From the NCBI GenBank assembly GCA_020635565.1, contig JACJZN010000008.1, forward strand, positions 124,001-188,000: a DNA stretch of 64,000 nt. Direction: 5' to 3'. The DNA comes from Flavobacteriales bacterium (GTDB lineage: Bacteria > Bacteroidota > Bacteroidia > Flavobacteriales_D > Parvicellaceae). Under the pieces are notes generated by a model. It was not told the origin of the DNA, ran no database searches, and worked only from the letters and a program-made list of their open reading frames with translations. The position numbers were made by a program, and so were the translations under genes. Each line of letters opens with the position of its first letter. The stretch's first letter is position 1. Positions 44,450 to 53,549 of this stretch are shown here, one piece after another.

Positions 44450-44473
44450 TCTTGTCAATACCTTTCAAAACAG

Positions 44474-44481
44474 TAAATTTG
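44474..44481 (+). promoter_or_regulatory. -7 promoter box for lysS
   Basis: Perfect TAAATTTG, 18 bases before ATG 44500. Confidence 0.6.
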
Positions 44482-44499
44482 ACGTCAATTATTTAAAAC

Positions 44500-46218
44500 A
44501 TGAACATACAACTTTCAGAACAGGAAATCCTTCGTAGAGAAAAACTACAACGAATTATTGATCTTGGTATTAATCCTTATCCAGCAGCATTATATCCTGT
44601 AGATGGGTTAAGTAGCGACCTTAAGAGTAAATATGAGGAAGGAAAGGATGTTTGTATTGCAGGCAGAATGATGAGCTTTAGAGATATGGGGAAAGCATCA
44701 TTTGCCGAATTACAAGATAGTTCGGGTAGAATTCAGATCTATGTAAATAGAGATGAAATTTGCCCAGGTGAAGATAAAACCATGTATAATCAGGTTTTCA
44801 AAAAACTTCTTGATCTAGGGGATTTTATTGGTGTGAAGGGTAAAATGTTTAAGACTCAAGTGGGAGAAATATCTGTTCATGTTACAGAGTTAACGCTATT
44901 GAGTAAATCTCTGAAACCTCTTCCACTTCCTAAAACGGATGCTGAGGGAAAAGTGCATGATGCATTTAAGGATCCTGAATTGAGATACCGTCAGAGATAT
45001 GTGGATTTAGTTGTTAATCCTAAGGTGAAGGAGGTTTTCTTAAAAAGAACTAAGCTGTTTAATGCCATGCGTCAATTCTTTAATGATGCTGGGTATATGG
45101 AGGTAGAGACCCCTATTTTACAGAGTATTCCAGGAGGTGCTGCCGCAAGACCCTTCATGACTCATCACAACGCATTGGATATTCCATTGTACATGCGAAT
45201 TGCAAATGAACTCTATCTGAAAAGATTAATTGTAGGTGGATTTGATGGTGTTTATGAATTTTCCAAGAATTTCAGAAATGAAGGAATGGATAGAACGCAT
45301 AATCCGGAATTTACAGCAATGGAAATTTATGTCTCTTACAAGGATTACAACTGGATGATGGCGTTTACGGAAAGTCTATTGGAGCATTGTGCTTTTGCGG
45401 TTAATGGAACCACAAAGGCTACTTTTGATGGTAAGGAGATTGACTTCAAAGCACCTTATAAAAGAGTAACAATGCGTGATTCGATTCTTGAATTCACGGG
45501 GTTTGATATTAAAGATAAGTCGGAAGATGAATTAAGAGCAGCTTGTCAAAACTTGGGGATAGAGGTAGATGACACAATGGGTAAAGGGAAGTTGATCGAT
45601 GAGATCTTTGGAGAGAAATGTGAAGGGAATTATATTCAACCAACCTTTATAATAGACTATCCAAAGGAAATGTCTCCTCTGTGTAAAGCACATCGTGATG
45701 ATGCAAATCTTACTGAAAGATTTGAATTGATGGTATGTGGAAAGGAAATAGCGAATGCTTATTCTGAGTTGAATGACCCTATTGATCAGAGAGAACGTTT
45801 TGAAGATCAGGTGAGACTTGCCGAGAAAGGAGATGATGAGGCAACTGGTTTGATTGATCAGGATTTCTTAAGAGCATTGGAATATGGTATGCCTCCAACT
45901 TCAGGTCTGGGAATTGGAATGGATCGACTGATTATGTTTCTAACGGATAATCCTGCAATTCAAGAAGTACTGTTCTTCCCTCAAATGAGACCAGAAAAAT
46001 GGAATTTTGTAGAAGAAGGACCAGTTGTTGATCTCTCAGAGAATGAAAAGTTGATATACGATATACTATCAGTTCAAGGAACAATGGAACTGAATGCATT
46101 AAAGGAAAAAGTTGGCTTAAGTAATAAGCAATGGGACAAAGGAATTAAAGGATTGACCCAACAAAATATTGCCAAAGTGACTAAAACCGAAGATGCATTG
46201 ATTGTTGATTTAGTTTAA
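44500..46218 (+). CDS. lysS: Lysyl-tRNA synthetase, class II, with C-terminal extension
   Basis: A 572-residue class II enzyme. An OB-fold anticodon domain (about 50-150) is followed by the catalytic core: RYRQRYVDLVVNP (motif 1 region), FRNEGMDRTHNPEF (motif 2) and GLGIGMDRLIMFL (motif 3, about 469-481). The canonical enzyme would end near residue 505 at FFPQMRPE; the last 65 or so residues (SENEKLIYDILS to the end) look like a small winged-helix domain. Flavobacterial LysS is often this long, so the extension is probably lineage-typical rather than a local fusion. Confidence 0.96.
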   Translation: MNIQLSEQEILRREKLQRIIDLGINPYPAALYPVDGLSSDLKSKYEEGKDVCIAGRMMSFRDMGKASFAELQDSSGRIQIYVNRDEICPGEDKTMYNQVFKKLLDLGDFIGVKGKMFKTQVGEISVHVTELTLLSKSLKPLPLPKTDAEGKVHDAFKDPELRYRQRYVDLVVNPKVKEVFLKRTKLFNAMRQFFNDAGYMEVETPILQSIPGGAAARPFMTHHNALDIPLYMRIANELYLKRLIVGGFDGVYEFSKNFRNEGMDRTHNPEFTAMEIYVSYKDYNWMMAFTESLLEHCAFAVNGTTKATFDGKEIDFKAPYKRVTMRDSILEFTGFDIKDKSEDELRAACQNLGIEVDDTMGKGKLIDEIFGEKCEGNYIQPTFIIDYPKEMSPLCKAHRDDANLTERFELMVCGKEIANAYSELNDPIDQRERFEDQVRLAEKGDDEATGLIDQDFLRALEYGMPPTSGLGIGMDRLIMFLTDNPAIQEVLFFPQMRPEKWNFVEEGPVVDLSENEKLIYDILSVQGTMELNALKEKVGLSNKQWDKGIKGLTQQNIAKVTKTEDALIVDLV

Positions 46219-46225
46219 AAGTATA

Positions 46226-46260
46226 AAAAAGCCCTGACTAAATGATCAGGGCTTTTTTTG
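46226..46260. terminator. Bidirectional terminator after lysS
   Basis: A 12-bp perfect stem (46226-46237 with 46246-46257), 8-nt loop and T run on the right, A run on the left. It ends both lysS and the convergent DUF4349 gene. Confidence 0.92.
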
Positions 46261-46262
46261 TC

Positions 46263-47273
46263 TTATTTTTTATTCTGCATGCGTTTTTTGCGAAGAAAGT
46301 ATATTCCAACAGCAGCCAATGGCAGAATAATAAACCATACATTGGCTAGGATTAGTATCAAAGAAAGTACTGCACGCCATCCGTTTTCTAGGTTTTCACC
46401 TAGTTCAGAAAAGAACGAAGGTTCATATTCTTCAATATTCAATTCATTTTCTACAAGTTTTTTGTCGAGCGTAAGATCTTGATAGATGCTTAGCTGAACG
46501 GTGCTATATTCCACTTCATAGTCTAGTTCCTTGTTACGGATCAATGCGTCATCTTCTAATTTTTGTTTTTGAAGCATGTTTTCGTAAGCATCTACCACAT
46601 TGTTGATCTTTCCATCTTTGTTTTCAATAGCATCCTTTAGTTGTACCTGATAGTTCGACATTCTATTTTGCTCAAGCTGATTTTTTAATTCTTTAAGACT
46701 TATCTCTTCAGCGGTGATCACTCTTTGATCAAGGAATATTACGGTTGTTGAAATAACTTTTAATAATGAATCCAATTGATGCTTAGGAATTCTAATGGTG
46801 ATGTCATTATTTACTTGATAAGATGTGATTTGTAGCGATGAATCATTGGATACAGCAACTTTTTTAACATTATGAATGTCACTATATAGATTTGTGTAAG
46901 TGACGATTCCACCTAATTTGGCAACGGCATTTTCCAAAAAGTAAGTTGTGTTTCTTACATTTTCAGTTTTGTAAATAATATCAGCCTTTCTAATGAATCT
47001 CAAGTTACCATCATTAATAGAGCTCGCAGCAACAGATGTAATGCCCTGTTGTTGGTCTTCAGATCTAACCACATCTTTTTTACTGTACTCATAGTCGTCC
47101 TCAGCATACGATTCGTTTTCTGTGTATTCTTCATAAGGTGCCGCTGCAGCTCCTTCTTCGGTTTCGTATTTCATTTCCATGCGGTCTTCAGCATAGCTCT
47201 CATTATCAGCTCCCGCACAAGAAGAAGCTCCAAAGGCAATAATGAACGATAGTGTTTTAATTGAATTTCTCAT
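46263..47273 (-). CDS. DUF4349-like membrane-anchored lipoprotein
   Basis: A 336-residue protein with a lipobox (GASSC, Cys19), an acidic Tyr/Glu-rich linker (about 23-70), a DUF4349 domain (about 85-275, with IRKADIIYKTENV and the TYFLENAVAKLGG region), a coiled coil inside it, and a C-terminal membrane helix (about 300-325) with a Lys/Arg-rich tail. DUF4349 proteins are widespread and uncharacterised. It is divergent from the signalling-like gene at 47405, with repeated TTTTACAA sites between. Confidence 0.85.
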   Translation of the reverse strand: MRNSIKTLSFIIAFGASSCAGADNESYAEDRMEMKYETEEGAAAAPYEEYTENESYAEDDYEYSKKDVVRSEDQQQGITSVAASSINDGNLRFIRKADIIYKTENVRNTTYFLENAVAKLGGIVTYTNLYSDIHNVKKVAVSNDSSLQITSYQVNNDITIRIPKHQLDSLLKVISTTVIFLDQRVITAEEISLKELKNQLEQNRMSNYQVQLKDAIENKDGKINNVVDAYENMLQKQKLEDDALIRNKELDYEVEYSTVQLSIYQDLTLDKKLVENELNIEEYEPSFFSELGENLENGWRAVLSLILILANVWFIILPLAAVGIYFLRKKRMQNKK

Positions 47274-47301
47274 AATGTTTGTTTTTTTGATGAATATGAA
47301 G

Positions 47302-47309
47302 CAAACCTA
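47302..47309 (-). promoter_or_regulatory. -7 promoter box for the DUF4349 gene
   Basis: Reverse-strand TAGGTTTG, 28 bases before ATG 47273. Confidence 0.6.
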
Positions 47310-47330
47310 AGGAGACTAGATTGAGGTGAG

Positions 47331-47384
47331 TTGTAAATTGCTGGTAAACAACATTGTAAAGTGTTTTACAATTGTTTTACAATG
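47331..47384. promoter_or_regulatory. Putative multi-copy operator (TTTTACAA/TTGTAAAx)
   Basis: Four copies of the half-site in 54 bases: TTGTAAA at 47331 and 47354, and TTTTACAA at 47364 and 47375. The two direct copies are 11 bp apart, and the outer pair at 47352-47384 makes a 9-bp perfect inverted repeat (CATTGTAAA with TTTACAATG). It lies between two divergent genes. Confidence 0.5.
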
Positions 47385-47404
47385 TGAAATTTGGTTGCCA
47401 ATTA

Positions 47405-48385
47405 ATGGTGAACACTATTGTTGTATCTTTGTTCGGATTGAAAAAATCAGATCGCATATTATTTGATCTGCTTAAGGAAAAGGTAGCAGAAAAACTTCGG
47501 GAAGAATATCCTGAAGTCAGCAATAGTATGCAGGATTGGAAAGGAGATGAAATTGCATTGTTCAGGGAAGATCTTCAAAACAAGGTTCATGGTACGGTGA
47601 GTGAAAAATGGTATTATACACATATCAAGAATGAGCAGGAGAAACTACCACGAGTGGATACGCTCAATCTTTTCGCTCAGTACATCGGGTTGAATAGCTG
47701 GAATGCATTTTTATATGAACATGTAGGTGAAGAGCAACAAGATGAGGTGGTCGAAACGGAAATATATGATCCAAGTTGGAAAAAGCAAGGCTTAAGTAAG
47801 AGATCTTATCTGTTATTTTTTTTAGTAGGTTTTAGCATTGTTTCAATTGTCCTCTATTTTAGTTTCAGGACTGTAGAAGAGCCACGGTATTCAATTTGTT
47901 TCATTGATAAACATACCCATTTGCCGGTAATAGATTCATTTTTAGAAATACAGGTAAATATCGGGGACGAAACACCAAAGTTCATTCCCGTGACTTCCAG
48001 TTGTGTTAGTGGAACAGGTAATCTTGTTGATTTTATAGTAAAGGGCAGGTTCTATAAACCATTGCATGTAAAAAGAAAAATCAGTGGTAATTCTTATGAA
48101 GAGGCAATCTATTTGGAGCCAGATGATTACTCTATGATTTTACATCTTTTCGCAAATTCACAGGTAGAAGATTGGAAGGAAAGACGAAATCAATTATCAG
48201 AGATGCTGCATGATAATTTGAAGGCATATGAGATCAGTAAAGACGGGTTTACAATAGATGTATTGTCGAAGGATGAATTTATCAATAAGATGACACTCCC
48301 AACAAAAGTGCTTAAAAAAGTAGCGATCGTTTATACAGAGTATGAAGGAGATCAAATGTCCATAATAAGGTTTACACAAGAGTGA
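47405..48385 (+). CDS. Single-pass membrane protein of unknown function
   Basis: About 326 residues from ATG 47405; a TTG at 47438 is an alternative, and a TATCTTTG box at 47424 fits that choice. The cytosolic N-terminal part (about 20-110) contains SEKWYYTHIKNEQEKLPRVD and LNLFAQYIGLNSWNAF, a pattern I associate with an unnamed Bacteroidota family that resembles a small DNA-binding or signalling module. One membrane helix follows near 132-150, then an extracytoplasmic domain. It could be a sensor for envelope state; this is inference. The lipoprotein gene overlaps its stop by 4 bases. Confidence 0.65.
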   Translation: MVNTIVVSLFGLKKSDRILFDLLKEKVAEKLREEYPEVSNSMQDWKGDEIALFREDLQNKVHGTVSEKWYYTHIKNEQEKLPRVDTLNLFAQYIGLNSWNAFLYEHVGEEQQDEVVETEIYDPSWKKQGLSKRSYLLFFLVGFSIVSIVLYFSFRTVEEPRYSICFIDKHTHLPVIDSFLEIQVNIGDETPKFIPVTSSCVSGTGNLVDFIVKGRFYKPLHVKRKISGNSYEEAIYLEPDDYSMILHLFANSQVEDWKERRNQLSEMLHDNLKAYEISKDGFTIDVLSKDEFINKMTLPTKVLKKVAIVYTEYEGDQMSIIRFTQE

Positions 48386-48939
48386 ATAAAGTACTTTTGA
48401 CATATCGCTTTATCGTTATTTTCTTCATCGGGTTAATGCTCGCGGGATGCGGAGCTGATATGAGTGAAGATAAAAGTGCTCCTGAAGCTGTTTATACAGA
48501 AGAAGGCAGCGCTGAACCTGAGGATGCAGATTTTGAATCAGCAGCTTATGAAACTGAGAGTTCCAAAAAGGACGCAGGACCATCAGTTGACAAATGGAAA
48601 GAGAAAGCGAAGCAACAACTAGAGTCTCTGCAAGACCTGCTCATGCTTCTCAAAGATCCTGCTTTGGATCCAGCTTTTGAAGTTGAGGTAAAAAAAGAAC
48701 TTGGGCAGATCTACAGTAATCAAGACTCAACCCTAGTTCTTCTAATGCTGGATGAAACTGACTTTGAAAGCTTTAGTGGACTAACTATTGAAAGCGGTGA
48801 TACGATGTCTTTGAACTTTAAAAATCATGAACAAATATTAAAAGCGAAGTTTGTGGTAAAGTCGGAGTTGAAGAAATTTGGAGAAACTTCAGAGTTGATT
48901 GAGAAACTGGATCTAATCTCAATTCAAGAGGAAAAATAG
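48382..48939 (+). CDS. Acidic lipoprotein of unknown function
   Basis: A 185-residue protein starting with GTG at 48382, whose GTGA overlaps the previous stop. The signal peptide ends in LAGC (Cys23). An acidic, Tyr-containing linker follows (EEGSAEPEDADFESAAYETE), then a helical domain (about 65-185). The linker resembles that of the divergent DUF4349 lipoprotein, suggesting a shared place or partner. Family unknown. Confidence 0.7.
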   Translation: MNKVLLTYRFIVIFFIGLMLAGCGADMSEDKSAPEAVYTEEGSAEPEDADFESAAYETESSKKDAGPSVDKWKEKAKQQLESLQDLLMLLKDPALDPAFEVEVKKELGQIYSNQDSTLVLLMLDETDFESFSGLTIESGDTMSLNFKNHEQILKAKFVVKSELKKFGETSELIEKLDLISIQEEK

Positions 48940-49011
48940 ATCCAATTCTGATCTTTATCAGTTACTATCCTATTTTCATAAAGTTTTCATTTTTAGCTGG
49001 ATTGTTCTTTT

Positions 49012-49019
49012 TACTTTTG
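49012..49019 (+). promoter_or_regulatory. -7 promoter box for the lipoprotein/DUF5723 pair
   Basis: Perfect TACTTTTG, 19 bases before ATG 49039. Confidence 0.6.
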
Positions 49020-49038
49020 TTGAGTAATAAGTAAAAGA

Positions 49039-50658
49039 ATGAAAAATAATAAGATGCTGAAAATCTCATTTCTGGTTGTGGCTGTACTTGCTTTGATAGC
49101 CAGCTGTAAGAAATATGATCCGAACAAATTGACTTCCACAGCTTGGAGTCCGAATCTGGCAGTTCCATTAGCTCATGGTCACTTTACTGTATATGATATT
49201 CTCGCAAGAACAGATAGCAATGACGTTGTGATCATAGATCCATCTACAGGTGCTATAGCTTTGGTTTATCGAGGTGAAATAGTTTCTTATCAGGCCTCTG
49301 ATTTGGTGGATATGATGGATTATTCCAGCACTACTACTTTGACAATGGCTTCCGATTTTATTATTCCACCATTTGGACCGTATTCTGGAACACAGAGTGC
49401 AAGTCAAACAAATGTGGTTAATCCAGCTCTAAATAGTGGAGTAGAGCTATATACAACAGATTTTAAGGGCGGAACGCTTACGATCGGAGTTTCTACTGAT
49501 CTTATGCATGATGTGGATGTGACGATTACTATTCCGGATCTGTTAGAAAATGGAACAACACCATTTACTAGAACAATTAATTTGACTTATTCTGGGGCTG
49601 TTCCACAGAGCGGGAATCAGGTGGTTGACCTAACGGGTTATGTTATTGATTTCACAAATGGAGGTACTTCTTTCAATGAGTTCGATATTCAAACGGATGT
49701 GACTATTTCCGGATCGGGACAAGGGATTTCAGGAACAGAATCAGTAGATGTTCAATGTGATTTTTCTAATTTACAATTTGAAAAGTGTACAGGCTATTTC
49801 GGACAGCAATCCATAGCAGTGGATAATGATTCCATCCTTTTGAGAATCTTTGATAACGAACCTGAGGGATACTTTGAATTGATGGATCCAAGAGTACGAT
49901 TTACGGTTACAAATGAAATGGGGTTCCCGGTAGAAATTGCTTTGTCTAACTTAATGACGATAGAGCAATCAACCGGAAATACATTTGTTTTAACAGGTTA
50001 CCCTGCAACGGTAGACGTACCTGCTCCAGCATCGATAGGATTAAGTACAACGACTATTTTGGAGTTAAATCAAAGTAATACAGGAAATTTGACTACAGTG
50101 ATTACGCCAACTCCGCAGTGGTTCTATTTTGAAGGAAACGGTATTTCCAATCCAAATGGAAATCAAAGTGTGAATTTTTTAGCTGATACAAGTGTACTCA
50201 GAGTAGATGCTGAAGTGGAGATGCCAATGGAAGGATTAGCTTATGGTTTTACAGTTACTGACACTATTCCGTTCTCGTTTAGTGAAAATATAGACTACAT
50301 AGAAAGCCTAATGTTCAGAATAAATGTGGATAATGGTTTTCCGGTTGAACTATTAGGATTTGCTCAAGTTCTGGATTCGAATAACAATGTTTTGTTTGAT
50401 GTTTGGGCTAGCCCTGAGAACATAATAGAACCAGCTCCAGTAGATGGAAACGGTAGAGTAACTGAATCTTATCAGAAGATCACGGATATTTTCTTGAACG
50501 ACTCGCAGATTGCTTTGATTGGACAGGCATCTTATTTGGTAATCGGAGGTGAAGCTCAATCGTTGGATGGAACTACTGGACAGATCGTTAAGTTGTTTGA
50601 AGACTATGTGATTGATCTTAGAGTAGGAATGCAGGTGCAAGGTAGGTTTGATCTATAA
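49039..50658 (+). CDS. Large beta-rich lipoprotein of unknown function
   Basis: A 539-residue lipoprotein with lipobox LIASC (Cys23) followed by KKYDPN. The mature protein is rich in Thr, Val, Gly and Asp, with many short hydrophobic strands, consistent with stacked beta-sandwich domains (roughly 95-250, 250-390 and 390-539). It has few Lys. I recognise no family. The DUF5723-like outer-membrane gene follows 12 bases later, so the pair probably works together at the outer membrane. Confidence 0.75.
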   Translation: MKNNKMLKISFLVVAVLALIASCKKYDPNKLTSTAWSPNLAVPLAHGHFTVYDILARTDSNDVVIIDPSTGAIALVYRGEIVSYQASDLVDMMDYSSTTTLTMASDFIIPPFGPYSGTQSASQTNVVNPALNSGVELYTTDFKGGTLTIGVSTDLMHDVDVTITIPDLLENGTTPFTRTINLTYSGAVPQSGNQVVDLTGYVIDFTNGGTSFNEFDIQTDVTISGSGQGISGTESVDVQCDFSNLQFEKCTGYFGQQSIAVDNDSILLRIFDNEPEGYFELMDPRVRFTVTNEMGFPVEIALSNLMTIEQSTGNTFVLTGYPATVDVPAPASIGLSTTTILELNQSNTGNLTTVITPTPQWFYFEGNGISNPNGNQSVNFLADTSVLRVDAEVEMPMEGLAYGFTVTDTIPFSFSENIDYIESLMFRINVDNGFPVELLGFAQVLDSNNNVLFDVWASPENIIEPAPVDGNGRVTESYQKITDIFLNDSQIALIGQASYLVIGGEAQSLDGTTGQIVKLFEDYVIDLRVGMQVQGRFDL

Positions 50659-50670
50659 AGGAAGGGGAGA

Positions 50671-52026
50671 ATGAAGAATTTAAAGAACATAATTACAGTA
50701 TTTCTGATTTTAATTGGCGGAAGTGCAATAGCACAGGAAGATTTCTTAATGTATAGTTTTGATGGTTTACCTCAAGCTCATTACGTCAATCCTGCATATA
50801 GAATATCCTCAAAGGCTTTTATCACGATGCCAGTTACCAATACTTATCTTGGCGCAAGTCATTCCGGATTTAAGTTGAGCAATCTCGTTGTTGTGAGACC
50901 TGATGATTCGTTAGAGTTGAGACCAGATATTGCTATAGATAAAATGGCTGAATTGAATTATTTGAAAGCAATGGTCAATAATGAGATCTTTGGATTAGGG
51001 TTTAAAGCAGGTGAGTCGTACATCAGTTTTTCTGTACAGAATAAGGCAAGTTTTAGATTTATGTATCCGAAGGATCTCTTTAGATTAGCTTTTGAGGGAA
51101 ATGGTAGTTCATTATTAGGTGAACGAGCGAATATGGATGGATTTGGGGTAGATATGTTGTCTTATTTGGAGTTTGCTCTAGGGTTCAATAGAAAATTCAA
51201 TGATAAACTTACACTAGGTGGTAGATTGAAATATATCCAGGGATTGGGAACAGTTTATACAAAGCATAGTGAGTTAGGTCTTCATACAGATGAAACAACG
51301 TTTGATCTGACGTTGGATGGTCAATTGACTATCAATTCTTCAAATACGGCCATAATGTTGGATACTAATTTCTCTGGATTGGAAGCTGGTGATTTTACTT
51401 CATTCCCAAATCATGGTATCGGAGTGGATCTTGGAGCGGTTTACGAATTGACTGAGAAGCTATCCTTATCAGCAAGTATTCTTGATTTGGGTGTGATCAA
51501 ATGGAACTCAAATGTGAGTAATTATTCATCAGATAGCGTTAGTTTTACTTTTAAGGGAGTAGACATTAATGAATTCCTGTCTGATAGCTCTGATGTCTTA
51601 CAATCAATTCAGGATAGCCTGTCTGGGGTGTTTGGTTATTCTTCGAATAATGAAGCTTTCACAACTCCTTTGTTTACAAGGATATATATAGGAGGAAGCT
51701 ATCAACTCAATGATAAGTTCTATGTGGGAGCAAACTGGTATAGTGAATTTGTTCATCGTCATTACCGAGGAGCAGTTACATTATCTGGGAATGTGAAATT
51801 GAAGAATTGGTTTACTGCAGGATTGAACTATACATATTATTCAAGAGATTACTTTAATCTGGGGTTAGGTTTTTCTATTAGTGGAGGTCCTGTCCAATTC
51901 TATGTGATCTCAGATAATTTACTAGGAATGGTTATTCCTCAGGCGAACAAGAACTGGCATGCTAGATTTGGTATCAATTTCTTGATGGGCTGGAGAGAAA
52001 AGGACGAAAAAGCAAGTATGGATTAA
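50671..52026 (+). CDS. DUF5723-like outer-membrane beta-barrel protein
   Basis: A 451-residue exported protein with a signal peptide ending near AIAQ. The start EDFLMYSFDGLPQAHYVNPA matches the DUF5723 family, whose PorV-like barrels begin with a NPA motif. Repeated amphipathic strands with aromatic girdles fill the rest (for example FYVGANWYSEFVHRHYRG). It should sit in the outer membrane; function unknown. Stop shared with the convergent gene through TTAA. Confidence 0.82.
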   Translation: MKNLKNIITVFLILIGGSAIAQEDFLMYSFDGLPQAHYVNPAYRISSKAFITMPVTNTYLGASHSGFKLSNLVVVRPDDSLELRPDIAIDKMAELNYLKAMVNNEIFGLGFKAGESYISFSVQNKASFRFMYPKDLFRLAFEGNGSSLLGERANMDGFGVDMLSYLEFALGFNRKFNDKLTLGGRLKYIQGLGTVYTKHSELGLHTDETTFDLTLDGQLTINSSNTAIMLDTNFSGLEAGDFTSFPNHGIGVDLGAVYELTEKLSLSASILDLGVIKWNSNVSNYSSDSVSFTFKGVDINEFLSDSSDVLQSIQDSLSGVFGYSSNNEAFTTPLFTRIYIGGSYQLNDKFYVGANWYSEFVHRHYRGAVTLSGNVKLKNWFTAGLNYTYYSRDYFNLGLGFSISGGPVQFYVISDNLLGMVIPQANKNWHARFGINFLMGWREKDEKASMD

Positions 52027-53549
52027 TTGAACTTGAGGAGTTGAACCAAATCATCCTCGAAGACTACTTCTCCATTTTTGTAAGCTTCTGCATATAGATT
52101 CGTTGCGATTGTATCGCTAGGATCAAGAACGAATTTCCCAACGATCAAAAGATAATCCAATTGCATAGATTGATTTTCGCACGTAAAATCTCTTTGTTTG
52201 GTGCTTTTGAGACAATCTTCGTAGGAAGAATTATAAATGATCGGGAAGTAATCTTGGCGAGCCGAGGTGTTTTCCAGTACGAGGATCTTTTTATTGGTTG
52301 TTCCCATTAGGTTTGAAATGTGATAATCATCCCAGTATAACGAATTAAAAACTGGGTAAACGATCGAGCCATCGTCAATGAATGTAGTTGCTGTTAGTAT
52401 TGATTTGGCATGCCCATTCAAAAGTCTCCAATGAGGTAAATTGGAGTTTATTTGAAAGATAAGCATTGACAGTCCGAGTACAGCCGGAAATAACTGAATA
52501 AATTGTTTCTCAAACTGAATCCTGGTTGCTCCGATGATCACAAATATCCAGAAGATATATTCGATTCTTACCGAAAAAACAGACGCAAATCCAGCTGAAT
52601 CAGGAAGGATAAAGTAAAGGATTAACGTTAGTCCAGTTGCAATACCCAAAGAATACATCTTTTTTGACTTTTGCAGAATTGAATAAATAAATAGCATTAA
52701 GGCAATTCCAAGATAAATGAGTTTAATCCAATTGATCCAAACGATATCCTCGGCTGTTTCGTTCTTGATGGAGATTGAAAATCCGGAAGTAATTCGCGCA
52801 ATCAATTCATTAAATTCAAGATACTCATAAGAAGTATTTTTTCCACTCATGAATAGAAAAGTCAGAATGATACCAGGAGAAGAATACGCCAAAAGTTTGA
52901 GGGGATGTTTTAAATAGATTTTACTCCATTTTTGAGCTTTCCAGCTTACAATCAGATCTGCTGTGAAATAGAGGCCAACAAAGAAAAATGGAACGATATG
53001 CGAGATATATACAACTAGTAGGAGCAATCCAATCAAAAAATAGTGTCTGGATTTCCACTGTATTTCTTGAAATCGATCAAAAAAACCGATTGTTAACATA
53101 CTTAAGGATGTAGCAAAAATAAAATTGTAGAATCCACTGAAAAATAAATAGGAATACACAAAAGGCAATATAAGGAAAGGCAATTTTCTCCATTTGTCTT
53201 TAGAACTATTGCTCCAGAAATAGGAACTAAACAGTAAGAGAATAATGTGCAATAAATGAAATGTCTTCAAGGCAACGGCTCCACCAAATATTGATTGCAA
53301 TCCGCCTAGAACAAACACGGTGAAATAGTTCGGAGTGAATCGATGATTGATCTGAAAATAGGAACTATAAAAATCATCACCCCCAAGTACTTTGTAAAAT
53401 GTTCCGGACGTATAGAGGTGATTTGGACCATCCAATGTGATGAGGTAATCCATACTAAAGATGGGTATGCAAACGATAATTCCACAAAGAAGGAAAAGGA
53501 CAAGAACAATTTTTGACCAGGTACTATTTTCAATTGTACTAATAGTCAT
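52023..53549 (-). CDS. Polytopic membrane protein, possible GT-C glycosyltransferase
   Basis: A 508-residue protein with about 11 membrane helices. The first loop, SMDYLITLDGPNHLYTSG, has an Asp at the site where GT-C enzymes hold their catalytic acid, and the layout (large C-terminal soluble part after the last helix) fits that superfamily. I recognise no specific family. It overlaps the Wzi-like gene by 11 bases, placing it in the polysaccharide operon, where a sugar transferase would fit. Confidence 0.68.
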   Translation of the reverse strand: MTISTIENSTWSKIVLVLFLLCGIIVCIPIFSMDYLITLDGPNHLYTSGTFYKVLGGDDFYSSYFQINHRFTPNYFTVFVLGGLQSIFGGAVALKTFHLLHIILLLFSSYFWSNSSKDKWRKLPFLILPFVYSYLFFSGFYNFIFATSLSMLTIGFFDRFQEIQWKSRHYFLIGLLLLVVYISHIVPFFFVGLYFTADLIVSWKAQKWSKIYLKHPLKLLAYSSPGIILTFLFMSGKNTSYEYLEFNELIARITSGFSISIKNETAEDIVWINWIKLIYLGIALMLFIYSILQKSKKMYSLGIATGLTLILYFILPDSAGFASVFSVRIEYIFWIFVIIGATRIQFEKQFIQLFPAVLGLSMLIFQINSNLPHWRLLNGHAKSILTATTFIDDGSIVYPVFNSLYWDDYHISNLMGTTNKKILVLENTSARQDYFPIIYNSSYEDCLKSTKQRDFTCENQSMQLDYLLIVGKFVLDPSDTIATNLYAEAYKNGEVVFEDDLVQLLKFN

